Of a stretch of 64,000 nucleotides of DNA, positions 14,604-26,760 are shown in pieces (within the stretch, counting starts at the first letter, position 1; the number at the start of each line of letters is the position of its first letter). The DNA lies in the NCBI GenBank assembly GCA_009823395.1, contig CM020516.1, positions 10,048,001 to 10,112,000 on the forward strand. Direction: 5' to 3'. A program made the translations under genes and the position numbers. The notes under the pieces are model-generated. The model was not told the DNA's origin and searched no databases. It saw only the letters and a list, made by a program, of their open reading frames with translations. This DNA comes from Thamnaconus septentrionalis. Lineage: Eukaryota > Chordata > Actinopteri > Tetraodontiformes > Monacanthidae.

Positions 14604-14656
14604 TGTGGCTGGGTGGGTGGGTGGCTGGGTGGCTGGGAAGGGGTGGGGGATGTGGG
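14604..14656 (+). repeat. G-rich GGGTGG/GGCTGGGTGG tandem array
   Basis: Repeated TGGCTGGGTGG units pass into GGGGTGGGGG. At least four G-runs of three or more are closely spaced, so the + strand could form a G-quadruplex. No adjacent gene gives it an obvious role. Confidence 0.7.
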
Positions 14657-15493
14657 GATGTCTTTAATCCCAACCTCACATGTGCAAATAAGCGCAGAAA
14701 GGAGCCACTTCCTTGCACGTCACAGTCATGTAGCGCTTTGATGCGCGCTGCGCTCTCTGCATGTGGGGTTCCATTTTTGGGTGGGGGCTGTAAATACCAT
14801 CCCTCAAAGGAGTTGCAACAATAAGGTTTCTTATCTGGTCTTGGCGGGGGGGTGGGTCCGTGGGGGAGACTTCTTCTCTTGGCAACAACAGTCTGAAGAC
14901 AAAGGCAGCAAAGTGATCAGTACGGCAGTACGGAGCGAAGACAGGTGACTGCAACAACGGCTTGCACGGTTTCCCAGCTTAACTAAACAAATGTTAGGAT
15001 TACTCAGTTAAGACTGGAGACCCGGCGCGCATTAATCACCGGTTTAGAATTTCATCGCCACCTTTTTTCATTGAAATTCAATCAGACGCACGTAGACCAT
15101 CATGAGGGTGAAAGATTCTCACATGAATGTCTTCAACGTCCCACATTTCACCTGGAATCACGTCGCCTTTTCATCACAGACCCCTGGTGCAGCAGCCACG
15201 CACGATTAATCATCAGATTAAAAAGGAAAAAAAAAAATCATTCAGCAGAACATTTAGCCCTTTGTTTGCATCTCCAGTGAGAATACTGGAGAAAGTTTTA
15301 GCTTCTTGCTCGGTTAAAGCGTCCATGTTTTGGAAGGGTAGACAAACAAAGCGAACGTGAGGGCAGTTTGGTTAAAAAACCTCGGAGCGGCATCATCGGT
15401 CAGGGGGCAGTTCCCTTTGTGACATCACATAGGTAAAGTAAAGGATGGAGTGTGTCTGTGAAGGTTCCCAGTCATCCAGATCATCATAATCTT

Positions 15494-15587
15494 GAAGGTT
15501 GCAGGGCGAAGGCAACTAGTCTGGTTTTTGGTATCTTGAAGACGTTAAGATAACAAAATCCAGCCCAGTTGCCTTCACTCAACCTTC
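15494..15587. repeat. Imperfect inverted repeat (hairpin or MITE-like)
   Basis: The left arm (15494-15524) and right arm (15560-15587) are imperfect reverse complements that share GAAGGTTG and GAAGGCAACT blocks. They are separated by about 35 bp that itself partly pairs with sequence beyond the right arm (TTTTGGTAT). This fits a small palindromic non-autonomous DNA element or a structured transcript. No target-site duplication was identified, so the class is uncertain. Confidence 0.6.
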
Positions 15588-15599
15588 AATACCAAAAGA

Positions 15600-18165
15600 T
15601 GGAGTTTTCTCATTTCAGGGGAATTTATTGACCAAAGCGGCACAGATAAGGCCTCAACAGAGCAATGACGGGTGGGAACCAGGCGCACTTGTGAGCTTGT
15701 TCCACCACCGAGCTGCTCGTCCAATTGTCTCAGCCTGTCCAGCAGAATGAATAAGAGACTGAGAAGACCATTTGTTGAACAATGGACCGGAGCCTAATTC
15801 AACTAGACCGATAAGGGTGGCAAAGTTCAGCAGGGGAAAAAAAAGTGGCTTTGTTTGTCACTGTGAGACGGCGACTAGTTGAGGGGGGCGGTTGACGTCT
15901 CACCTGCTAGACATTCTGACACAGGCCAGAGAGAGACGACCTTCAGGACGGGACGCAAGGTTACACAGACATTCGCTCAGCTTCCACTGTCAGACTTGAA
16001 TATTTGGGGGCGGGGGAGAGAAGACCACCGCCTCCCCCGGTCCCCCACCGTGTTGTTATTTTCATGAAATGGTAATTGTGCACGCCGACCAGGATGCAAA
16101 TACAGTTTGTTTGTGTGCAGATACGCCCTGAGCTTTTGGCTCTATATCAGCACTGTCAGGGGAATTCAGGGGTGAGGCGCAAGGCTCCGCAGTGGGAGCT
16201 TCCTCGCAATGGACCGTCGTTCTGGGTGCAGCAGCAAGAGAAGGGGAATATTAAAGGGGACGGAAGAGAGCAAAGTCAGCGTCGCCAATGGCGTAGGCAA
16301 AGCAGGCGACTGCCTCGGGCCCGAAACTGCAAGAGGGCGACCAAAAAACAGCTGATTCCAAACGCTGTCATAGGTGTCATCAAGGTGCTTTGGGTTTCAA
16401 ACACCAATGAAAAGTGTTTGTGTGCAAGGCGACCGGGTCACTACAGAACTTGTATTTAAAGGGCGACCCACATCTTCTTTTCTTTCCTCCCATCTTTTAT
16501 GAAAAACCAAACTATGCATGACAAGAACAAGGGTGAATCCCAATTCCTCCATTGACCCTCAGTCTTAACCTTCAATCTCAAAAATGTTCACTCTAAATGC
16601 TAGTGCTAGTCCTGATTCTCAAAGTGTCAAGTTGAGCGACCAGAGTGAGGGCAATATAGCCATCAGTTTTAAGATTTTCTATGACCACCCTTGGCAGGAA
16701 CTGCTATCCCTGAATGTCTATTACCTACGAAACCCACTGCATCATCTTAGGTTAATGTCATTTTAGGAATTATTTAACCCATCCTTGTTGCATGACTTGA
16801 CCGGTGCCGTCAAGCCAAATGTTGCTATCGTTGAGTTCAGAAAGGAATCGACCGTGGCAGTACAGTCTGGTTACCTACATTAACAGTTACTGGGATTGGG
16901 CATAAACATAAAAAATAAAATATAACAATATTTCCATCATGGCACTGGTTTCCTCGTCTTCCTCTGCTGACATATCAAACACTTGTCTAAGCAGAAAACA
17001 CAATTCCCAGAGGCACACCGAGTTACGAGAGTTATCAAACCAACGTCTGCAACAGGACAACTTGTGAAATGCAAAAGATGCTGTTTGAGGTTGACACAAA
17101 GAGAGAGCTGATGTTTAACCAAATCCAGACTCACTGAATTATGCATTTAATTTAGCAGCTATAAGGCTGGGGAGATATCTGCAAATTTGTCCCGTTATTC
17201 TCTTGGATCCGCTGAATCGCTGAGTAGGAGAGCAGACTGTTCCTTTTTAAATGCATGAACAACTCCCCTGCCAGCTTTCCAGGAAAAAAGGAGAAGCTTG
17301 GAAATGGGTGGTAAACTTTTAAAGCGACAGGACAGCAACATATAGATTTATTTTGGCATTTTAATCATGTAAGGCCCTCTTGTGAAACAACTGAATTGGG
17401 CTTCTAAGGCAAGCTGCCTTTCCAATCCCAGTATCCTTGCACACACTAAGAGGAAAATTCACTTTTTCCACTGAAGCAAAAAGTAATTTTCTCTATTGAA
17501 TGTACTCGCACTCGGTGCTGAGGTAATGGGCCTTGACCACACGCATTTACGCACCGCCGTCAACCAAGAGTGTCAGAGTCCACGTGCAGGGAAGAAAAAT
17601 AAATAAATAAATAAACAAACAAATAAATAAATAAATAAATAAATAAGCAAGCACACAAACAAACACCAAATTTCTCATCCAGCAGAGTGTGAAACAAGGT
17701 GCCACCAAAGCCTGGACTTCCTGCATGGGTGCGGAAACCTTTGATGCGCAGGTTGAGGATTTATCTTCAAGAGAATTAAGTGTACACACATAGAGATAAT
17801 TTCTTGTATATATATACTTTTTTTTTTAATTGATTCTATTAATTTAAGTCCAAAGTCATTCCCACTCGTTGCTGGAGTTAATTTTCCCCAGCTGGTCCTC
17901 TTCATTAAAAGCCCATTCTTCTGAATCCCCTGGCGCCTGCCATGTTCAAAAAGCGTTCTCACCTCTGTGCTTTGCCAGATAAATATATGTGCACATATGT
18001 ACGTATGTGAGATAAAATGTCAAAATGAGAGATGGGCAACACGGCACGCATGGACCACAGTGATAATTACTTGGAGACAGAAAAATATAATGAGGCACAG
18101 CTGATGAGTTCCCTCTTGCCCACTGTGGTGTGGGAAAGCTGAAGCGTTGCCTTGTAATGAAAAGA
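15600..18165. other. Intergenic sequence, nothing assigned
   Basis: No gene was recognised. The interval contains the AAAT microsatellite listed separately. Open frames are short and have no recognisable domain. Confidence 0.5.
17598..17646. repeat. (AAAT)n microsatellite with AAAC interruptions
   Basis: About twelve AAAT-type tetranucleotide units with AAAC variants. The Leu/Ile/Tyr/Phe-rich frame on the minus strand here is an artefact of the repeat. Confidence 0.95.
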
Positions 18166-18350
18166 ACATTCATCCATCCATCCATTTTCAATAGCCGCTT
18201 ATTCCTGAGCTCAGGGTCGCGGGGGTCTGCTGGAGACTATCCCAGCTGTCATAGGGCAAAGGTAGGGTACACCCTGGACAAGTCGCCAGTTCATTGCAGG
18301 GCCACATGGAGACAAACCATTTCCACTCACATACACACATCCCCAACAAA
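18166..18350 (-). mobile_element. Teleost SINE/LINE-tail repeat, minus copy
   Basis: The copy starts with a (CATC)n run. It then shows the family's diagnostic blocks in reverse complement: CCGCTTATTCCTGAGCTCAGG, GGTCTGCTGGAG, and GTACACCCTGGACAAGTCGCC. It matches copies at 34363, 42946 and 51627 and reads further into the element body than the two truncated minus copies. The family is very common in teleosts, but I cannot name it with certainty. No clear target-site duplication was found. Confidence 0.85.
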
Positions 18351-18359
18351 ATAAAACGA

Positions 18360-21300
18360 TAACAGATATTGGATTTCGCTCTGGAGCTCATACTAGGAGT
18401 ACACATCTTCATCACGACTCTCCCACGTGAACGAGATGTCAGGGAAAGTCAAGTCCATTGTGGCCGGCCCCTATTACTCACACATTGTCCTCTTTGGACG
18501 TTAACGCGATGATGAGTGTCTCACACGTATTCACCGTACGTCAGGTTTTTTTTTTATATATATATACATGTATATATATATGACGAACACACAGTTCCAC
18601 ATGATTCCTGGAGACGTCAGACCTAATAACCAGGGAATAAAGACGTAGCGACATGCTCCCTTCACGGCGACCGCAGTGCAGAGCGGCCCCATTATCTGCA
18701 GCCTTGGCATGTACCCCACTGTTCCGTCAGCCAAGTTACTGAGAGGGAGGTTAATTAGGCAAAGATTCCCCGAACTGCTTCGAAAAGTCTCGGCTCAACC
18801 GCTCCCTGATCAGTTTGAACCTCCGATACCCAGCGCACTCCCACATTGGTGCGGGTCCAAGTCACGAGAAACTCAGGTGTTGGATTCCAATTTCCACATT
18901 TGTAATTTCTCCAGATTATACCCGTTTTGCCCTAATTCTAAAAAAAAAAAGGTCAAGTGCTAATGGATCTGTATTAGGCAGAATTTCCCATAAATGTCAC
19001 AAAACAGAAAGGGCCTTTTTTCTAAAATTGAGAAAGTTTCCTCCTTCACAAGCGTTTGCTTTGTACTCTTTGTTTATTTAGTTTCCTTGTGGTGGGAGTT
19101 TGAAGGACAAATCTTTTGTTTCTATCTTAATTTTTCTTCCCTTAATACTCAGAAAAAAGGGCTGAAAAAAAGTGCTGCACGCTCCCTCCGAGAGGGAAGA
19201 GTGACACGTGACGAAAGTAAACATGGTGCGTTGGCTGCGGATTGACTAATGGAGCACGAGTTACAAATGAGCCTCGATAATGGTTGTGATCACGTCAAGC
19301 TCTACTTCATTTGACCTGATTAGCAGAAGGCGTCAAACCAGCGCCGCCACAATCTCATGACTCGTGTTTTTTTACATACATACATGTAATTTAGTCACAA
19401 TGTTAGAATGCCAGCAATCTCAGTTTATTTTACAAAAATATGATTATTTTTTTAGCCACATTGACAATATTTTTTTTTGTTTATTGACCATCTACTTGAG
19501 GTCCGTGGACCGAATCTGGTCCTCATGTCATTTTATGCAGCTTGTGAGGTGCACACAATTGTTTGAATTGCTTTAAAGTGTACATACTGGACATAAACTG
19601 CACCTCCCACAACGATTCGAGTCTTTCCACATCAGCACTTTTTTTTTCTCACCCACAAATAATCCTAAAATGTCCATGAAGAAAACAACTGGTGCCAAGT
19701 TGGATGATAATTGTGTTTGTTATTCAACTGAAGAATGTGTCCTGTGACTGATGGAGTCCTGTGGTTTTATTGACCCGATAACTTAAGAGGATTGGTAACA
19801 GAACCATGCGCAGTTTCGCACGCGAGCACAGCAGTCCACTTTTGTTGCTTCTTTAAAGAACTACAATCAAAGTAATAAAATAATAAAATAATTGTATGAC
19901 GTCTCACTTCAAATGCTAAATGAAGAAAATCCATTAAAAAAAAAAAAGGCATGTGTTATGGGTCCCTGCTCTGCATGCAGCCAACAGTTGGAATGTGTTT
20001 TCATGCTGAGAAATAGACCGAGGCCCTGCAGCTATATGATCTTTTGAGATTTTCTCCTTCCCTCCATAAATAACAGCAGCACTGGTGGTTTATTCAAATG
20101 GCTTCAAACTATATTTGTACTGAGTTCCACACTGAACTGTACATTTGCTTTAGCAGGACATTTTAACATGTACAATTTTTCAACAACCACTATATAAATA
20201 AAATGTAAAATGATGATGAAATATAAAAGAGCATTTTTACTGCTTTCCTGTCAGGTTCAGACCACCACTGAAGATGTGTCAAAAAATGACAACATTTTCA
20301 TGTGAAATTGCTCTGTTTCCAATATCTTATGCGATCCAGGTCTTCGGACATCGGTTTCTTACTGAGTCTTCATGGCAGCTACCCATTTAGAATAAAGGTT
20401 GTTTGTACTTGTGCTTGTTAAAATCACAAGGTGAGTCAAAATAACGCTGTAGATGAAACCAGGTCAGGAACTAGAACCAAATGCATCCCATAGCTGTAAC
20501 GTGACTCGGAGCCTTGATGAAATGTTACATGGAAACACATCCTGTTGTGAGGGCAGAGCCTAGTGGTGTCATGAACATCTTTCTATTTTTAGGCACCTGT
20601 AGGTACTAAAGGTGTATTCAAGGGAGGCAGCAGAAAGAGTAAAATTTGGAGGAAAAAAAATCTGTTTGGTGGGAGGAGTGCATCACATCTGCATAAAATC
20701 CTTGGCTTTTTCTCAGATATTTCCAACAATGTAACTCACTTGCGATGCAGCTGAGTGTCTGGAAACCAATCAGAGAAATCCTTCAACTCAGTTGGTTCAA
20801 ATGCAACCTGACCTAATGCTGTCCTTTGTGAAATGACAACAAGCAGGGGGAGCATCTGCTAGCTAGAAAACACCGGAAGGCGTCGGAGAATTCTGAGCCG
20901 ACGATGCAGCAGTTTTTTTTACGAAGTGGAACATTTTGAGAAAAAAAAAAAGCACTTTCCAAATGTTTTTAATGGGCTGTTGTCAAAACTGATATTCAAA
21001 ATCTGCCCCATGACGGGTTAAACCATTCCACCTGGCATGGTTAGGTTAGCGAGAGTGACGCTGTACTGGTGCCACCAACAACCCCGGAGCCTTTTCAACC
21101 CTCAGTGTCGCATCACGTAGCAGCTGACGAGCACAGAATCCCTTTTATAAGTGAAAAAGAAAACACGGAGAGGCACCAGAGGCACTTCAGGTTTGCTGAG
21201 CAGTGACAAAATCTAATCACTGACCGCAGGCTGATGTCACCTTCCAGACTAACAAAAAAAAAGGCCACAGGTCTTTTCCTAAGCATGTGACTTTTGCACC

Positions 21301-22850
21301 TCAAATCAGTCAGACAGGAAATGAGCCATTTCACTACAGCCTGAGAAGAGAAAGGACGCGCTGGGTGCATCGTTTGTAAAGAGTGGATGTGAAGGCAAAA
21401 AATTAGATCGATAACGGCTGATGTTTTAAATTAAAACTGAATTATTAGAAATCCAGGTGAGTCAAAAAAGCCTCCAAAAAAAAGGACAGGTTAATTTAAA
21501 AAGTACCAAACTTTCTAAAAGGCAGTGACCACAATGCAAAAGCAAAGTTACAGCGGGTCTCTGCAAAAAAAAATAGAATAATTTTTAAAAAGCCCTTCAG
21601 GGTGAAGTTGCAAAAATTCCAGCACAAAGTGCCACATCAGCCTGATAAATACTCTTGCTCAAGTGTGAAATTAAAACAGGGCCGCAACGTTATCTGTCCA
21701 TACTTGCAAATGGTGCAGCCAACGCTCAGCGGAGGCACTATCATGGTTTGGAAATTCAAAAGCTCTCTTTCTATTTGCCTTTTGAACAGCGGTATATATT
21801 TGGGGCCGGGGCAAATATGAATTCATGCAGGAAGAATTTCAAGCATGTGGACATTAGAGGAATTTGAAAAAAAAAAAAAAAAAATGTCGGCGTAGATTAG
21901 AGACAAAAAAATAATCTGCATATCTGTTTCTGTGGCAGAGTTTCAGCCATTGAACACGAGCTGCATAACTGGGTTGCTGCTCTTAAAAGAAAAAAAGGGG
22001 GGGAGGAATCACACTTGGTCTAAAATTACTGCTGCACAAGTTGAATCCTGCTGATGTCCTTCGATAACTAAAGGACACGTTGTCAACAAACAGCTTTCAG
22101 GCGGCCGCAAATTGTTGCTGCGCTGGTCAAAGGTTCGGAAAGATAACACCAGGATAAAGGCTTGCATTTGTATTTTTGGCATTTTAGCTCGACACTGGTG
22201 TTTAAATAATTGGCCCGTCACACCGTGGAAACGCCATTATGCCGCCTCTTCCCCACACAGACACGTCCCGAGACAGTTGTACATCAGAGAAGCTTGCTGG
22301 AGGAACTACAGTTCTATTGCTGCTTTCCAATAACATAAACAGATGTTTGTTTGCTTTTTAAATGGGAACTTAACCCACGGTTTAAGAGATTATTGAGTTC
22401 AGCCAGTATAAGCTAACCTCACACACCGACTAGTTGAGTTCATGAACCCCATCTGAGAAGGAGCTAATGGACAGAGTTGTAAAGTTGAAAAGAGGAGGGC
22501 CTTTTGAAAAGTGATTGGACAAAGCTTCTTTCAAAGCAGAACATTTACATTTCACTTTGCCAGTTGAGAAGGTAGCGGCAGCTCAAGGTTTTCCCACTTG
22601 GCACGAAGGCGACCGCCGTCTCAGCAGCTGCAATTCCTGAGAAAACAGACCTGCAAGTGAACATCTGCTTTCAAAACCTACTCATCAAATATTATTTTTG
22701 ACTGTTTGACTCCTCAGAAGAAACCTCCTTCGACTTTATTTCTATCCCTCAAAAGAGGCGAATTCAGTCGAGGCGCCTTCTACCGGCAATGACAACAGCA
22801 CAGAGAGAGTGTTTCATGTTTCATGTTTTTGTTGTTTTCCCATGCGTGTC
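18360..22850. other. Gene-poor intergenic sequence
   Basis: No coding exon or RNA gene was identified over about 4.5 kb. Sequence is AT-rich with several poly-A/T tracts (for example near 18940, 20940 and 21867). The only other structure seen is the TA palindrome at 18556. Confidence 0.5.
18556..18581. repeat. Perfect 26-bp (TA)n palindrome centred on ACATGT
   Basis: Two TA runs flank a central ACATGT and are exact reverse complements without a spacer. Such sequences can extrude cruciforms and are often length-variable. Confidence 0.9.
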
Positions 22851-22854
22851 TCTT

Positions 22855-23010
22855 CTGGATGACGCCGTGGAGCAGAGGGCAGCACCGTCGCCTCACAGCA
22901 ACATGGCCATTCTGCGTGTTGCGAGTTTACATGACTGCATGTTCTTGTGTCAGCGCGGCTTCTCTCCAGGCACTCCTGCCTCCTCCCGCAGCCCAAAGAC
23001 AAGAACGTTT
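22855..23010 (+). mobile_element. Degenerate copy of the teleost SINE family
   Basis: Sequence resembling the 5' portion of the family is present: a GCACCGTCGCCTCACAGCAA block, then TTTACATGACTGCATGTTCT, GCGGCTTCTCTCC and CTCCTCCCGCAGCCCAAAGAC. These lie in the same order as in the fuller + strand copy at 34363. Substitutions are many, so this is an old copy. The 133-codon frame over it is not a gene. Confidence 0.6.
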
Positions 23011-23612
23011 TCGCTCACCGGCACCGACACACTGTCCGCATGGTGCGAGCGTGGACAGTCGGTGGCCTCTTTTGTGTCGACTGTACTGGCCAATTGTCTG
23101 GGGTGTAACCCCGCCTTTAATACCAGACAGGTGGGGGGGGAAAAAAACCTCCAGCATCCCCTGCGACCCCGACTGCGGGAGACGCAGTGATTGAAGGCGG
23201 ACGAAAGGGTGGATAGATGGGACTCGGTCGCCTCGCTTCCCTATTTCCCCAAAGTAATGGAGAGAGCGTCTCTCGGCCGGCTCTGTACAAAGCGCTGCGG
23301 AGCGTTACGATTTCACGGTCTCCTGACATATAAATCTCCTTCCACGCCTCGGCCGCCGGGCCTCCAGCAGGCCGAGTGACCGCCCGACGTGGCGCCGTCG
23401 TCCTGGCATTAGAGAGGTTGACCCCCTGGCCCCCCGCCCCCTTCTCCCCCTTTTGGAATCTGTTCAGAAATCCCTCTCAATGGCGAGCGAAAGTCTAGAC
23501 TTTTACCAGAATTAACGCACAATCCATCGTCATCATCGTCATCAGCTGTAACGCACAATCACTGTTTTAAAACATGGAGCAAACACGTACCCTCCCATTC
23601 ACGGACGAATTG

Positions 23613-23949
23613 GCAGTGTTGTGGAATAACGAGCTACATGTAACGTTGTTACATAATTTCATTACAAAATCAAGATAATTGTAATCAGTTACATAATTGG
23701 AAAAAGTTTTGCTGCTTTGCATGGTTTTCTCGTTTTGAGTACTGCTGAAAGCTGAACACTGCGAAATCTGCTAAACAGTTGGGAACATTTATTCGAAATT
23801 TGGAAAAGTAATCAAAATGTAAGCCAAATGTAACTAGTTACATTACTTTGATGAAGTAAACTAAAACAGTTACATTACTACTGCACTTTCAATAGGGTAA
23901 CTTGTAAATGTAATCTATTACATTTGTCAAGTAATCTTCCCAATACTGC
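23613..23949. mobile_element. MITE-like element rich in GTAAC/GTTAC motifs
   Basis: The ends form an imperfect inverted repeat (GCAGTGTTG... at the left, ...CAATACTGC at the right). The interior is full of TAACTAGTTAC, GTAATC and GTTACATTAC motifs, a pattern seen in a widespread class of non-autonomous DNA elements in fish. There is no open reading frame and no clear target-site duplication. Class assignment is an inference. Confidence 0.6.
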
Positions 23950-24989
23950 GTATCGGAGTCAATGTCTTTACCCTTCATTGAAAAAGCTTTTAGTTTGCCT
24001 CCAAACCAACATCCTGCCAGCTTTCTCGTCCCTCGATCATCAGCCGCTATCCCAACCGGTGCGCTATGACAATGGGTAGCTGTCTAAGGTGCTGGACACA
24101 GGCGGAATATCAATGGAGGTCGGCCAGCCGGCCGGCCTGAACCACACCACACCGCTTCTTTATCTCTCATTTTCAAAACATGCCTCTGGGAAGAGCGGGC
24201 CCAACCCTAGATGGAGGAGGACTTCCTGAGCTGGAGCTGTTTAAGAATTCCCCGCACACTCCGAGGGCGCCACCCAAACCTGTGGTCGGCGGAGAGCGCG
24301 ACATAAAAAACAAATTTACACGAGAGCGGAGACGCAGGGGAGCCGAGTGTTTCAAAGACATCCATCAGGATCAGGATACGAGGGCGGGCGATAAGTCAGA
24401 TCAACTCAAACCCTGATGTGCGTCAGGCTCGGGGTGAGATTACATCCCGCAGTCGCCAGGGAGATGCCGGCGAGGCGCGAATGAGCTCCGTGCAGAGACG
24501 CCACATCATAGTCGGCCACAGTCCCAAGCTCATTTACTTCCTGCTTCATTATATGCGGAGTGTGCTCATGTCATTGGACAGCCCCATCACACGTGTGGCT
24601 CTTCAGTTATCCAGGGCATGACCACATAGACTGCTTCATTATGGCAGGACAATGATTTTAGCTTTTTGCCCCCCACCCATCCCATGGCCTCATTTATTTG
24701 AGAGTGAATATAGTTACCACATTCAGCTGTGTAATTAATCATTTACTTTTCTAAAAGAACAAATCACATCTTTTTCAGCACTGTTTCCAAATTACTAATG
24801 AAGAATGGCTAAATAAGTGATGTGGATCATCTGAAGCAACTTCAACTCCATCTTTGATTCCACATGAAAAAATACTGTTCTGTTTTGGGGGGGCTTGGAG
24901 GGGTCTGTCTGGTTGTCTTTCCGCCGCGACTGAATCAGCTTTGCTACATTCTGAAGGAAAGGAAAAATTGATTTATTTATTTTTAACGT

Positions 24990-25960
24990 GCAGTTGATCA
25001 AAGCCTGGCAGCTCTGACCCCGACACGCAGTGAAGCGCGGAGCTCCGCGGTCTTATTTTTCGAACTCTGAACTATCGATCGCATGTTAATCAATGGTGCA
25101 AATCCTTTGAATTCACCCGCTTGCTTGCGTGCGCGCGCTTGGGGATGTTGCACCGGCAGGTGTACACAGTTTAATCCCGACAGCGCAGAGTGCACGGGAG
25201 GGCTTCGATCTCCAACACCAACGGCACATTTCCCTTTGGGGCATCGTTCAGACGGCTCGCTCCAGGCTCCGTGCGCGTCACACGCTCCAATCAGAAACAC
25301 AGGGGGGGAAACCTCCCCGATGTGTGCAGAGGACGTTTTCTAAATATATTGCACAACTTTACATGCGCCCATCACTCAAACATCCCATTAAAGAGCGAAA
25401 CTTAGCCACACACACAAGAAAGAGACGGTTGCCTTACCTCACGGGCGCTCCCGCTGTATGCAAAGTCCGCCAAAGGTCATTGCGTAAAAAAAAAAAAATT
25501 CAGAGGACAAGATGCAGGAGTGATGGGGAGTGGGTTAGGGGTGGACCGTACAATGCCTAATCCCGCTCTTAGTGTCCTTCAAGACGTCGTCAGCAACCCC
25601 CTCTAATCTTCAAAGTGAGCCGGGTTACGAGGCTCCGCGTCTGATCCCCCCGCTGCCAGCCTGCGCGTTCGGCGTCACTTTCCCTCGGCGCGCACAAGTT
25701 GCTCCCTCTTCTTCGCTGTATTTTCGCCGACTGGAGGTTCCTCTTCCTGCACCGACTCGGGGAGCGCGCCCTCCCCACCTTTTAAAAAAAAAAAAAAAAA
25801 TGAGGGGGGGGAACAGGGAGAGAGCGACGCAGCAATTCAGACGCCTCTTGTTGCGGTTTATATTTGTTGTTGTTGTTTTCTGACGGGTGTCGTGCGCAAC
25901 CGTTACCCGCAGACTAAAAAAAAAAAAAAAAAGAAAGGACAATCTGCAATCTCAAGATTC
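24990..25960 (-). promoter_or_regulatory. CpG island with TATA box and splice donor on the minus strand
   Basis: The region is CpG-dense. On the minus strand a TATAAA lies at 25862-25857. About 420 bp downstream is a strong donor (GTGAG|GTAAGG, last exon base 25438), which together suggest a first exon of roughly 390 bp beginning near 25,830. A CCAAT motif occurs at about 25,286 (+ strand). No long ATG frame ends at the donor, so the exon would be untranslated or non-coding. The downstream partner, if any, was not found. A CpG-island enhancer is an alternative. Confidence 0.35.
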
Positions 25961-26559
25961 ACGTCCAGAGTGATGTGATGACTGCCGGAGCCACAGCGAG
26001 ACTCAGTCACGTTAACCCATTAGTTGTGCCTCCCCCCCATCTCCACTGTCTAATCTCTGCCCCCTTTATTGCGTTCTGGCGCCACCTAACGTTACATTTT
26101 GTCCACACACAAGCCCAGCTGCCCTTCCTCCTATGTGTTCTTCCCCTTTTCTGTAACCAGGTTAAGGGGAGTTGACAAAATTCGGATTAAGAGACACACT
26201 TACGCAAATTATTTTGTGCAAAATTTGAGAATGTGAAGTAGTTCTCAGATTGATACTATGTCCTGGACTCAAACTGAACCGGAAGTTTGATTGAGCTAAT
26301 CCAAAATTGTTTTTGCTGCGAACCATTGAACAGACTTACACAGCCGAACTGTGTTGTAAAAGTTGATGTAAATAAAATGTGCTTCGAAACAGCTTTGTGT
26401 GTAGGTGTTTTAAAAGTGCTCTGAAATTGTTTTACAACAGTGACGTCGCAACATCTAAAACTGCATTCACAATACACCCGGAAATGGGAAACCGGAGAAA
26501 AGACGGATGGAAGTGTTCTATTCAACTGACCCGTCTTCATTATCAAGGTCTCGCTGCGG

Positions 26560-26760
26560 CCGCTGTCACTTTGGGAAAACAAGACCACGACTTGCGGCGA
26601 CTTCGGTAAATCTCTTTCGTTTCCGTAGCCATGGTTTGCTAATTAAGGCGATCACGTGATGACAGCCATCTTTTCTCTCACCCAATCAGCTCACATTAGC
26701 CCTGTTTTGAGGTGGGCGTGTCTCTCCCGTGGCTGCTGCTGCGGCTACATGAACGCAACA
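26560..26760 (-). promoter_or_regulatory. Putative compact promoter (YY1-like, E-box, CCAAT)
   Basis: Within about 60 bp are a YY1-like AAGATGGC (minus strand, near 26670), a CACGTG E-box (26653-26658) and a CCAAT box (26682). These are followed on the minus strand by an ATG in excellent context (ACCATGG, ATG at 26632-26630) that opens a 29-codon frame. The motif set is typical of TATA-less housekeeping promoters. No gene was recognised downstream, so this may serve a non-coding transcript or be a chance cluster. Confidence 0.3.

Noticed and set aside
22789..23194. Frames of 123-133 codons
   Set aside because: They overlap a degenerate SINE copy and no family is recognisable.
25129..25883. 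+ strand frames of 143 and 103 codons in the CpG island
   Set aside because: CpG-rich islands generate such frames; basic, low-complexity products without a family. The minus-strand promoter signals seemed stronger.
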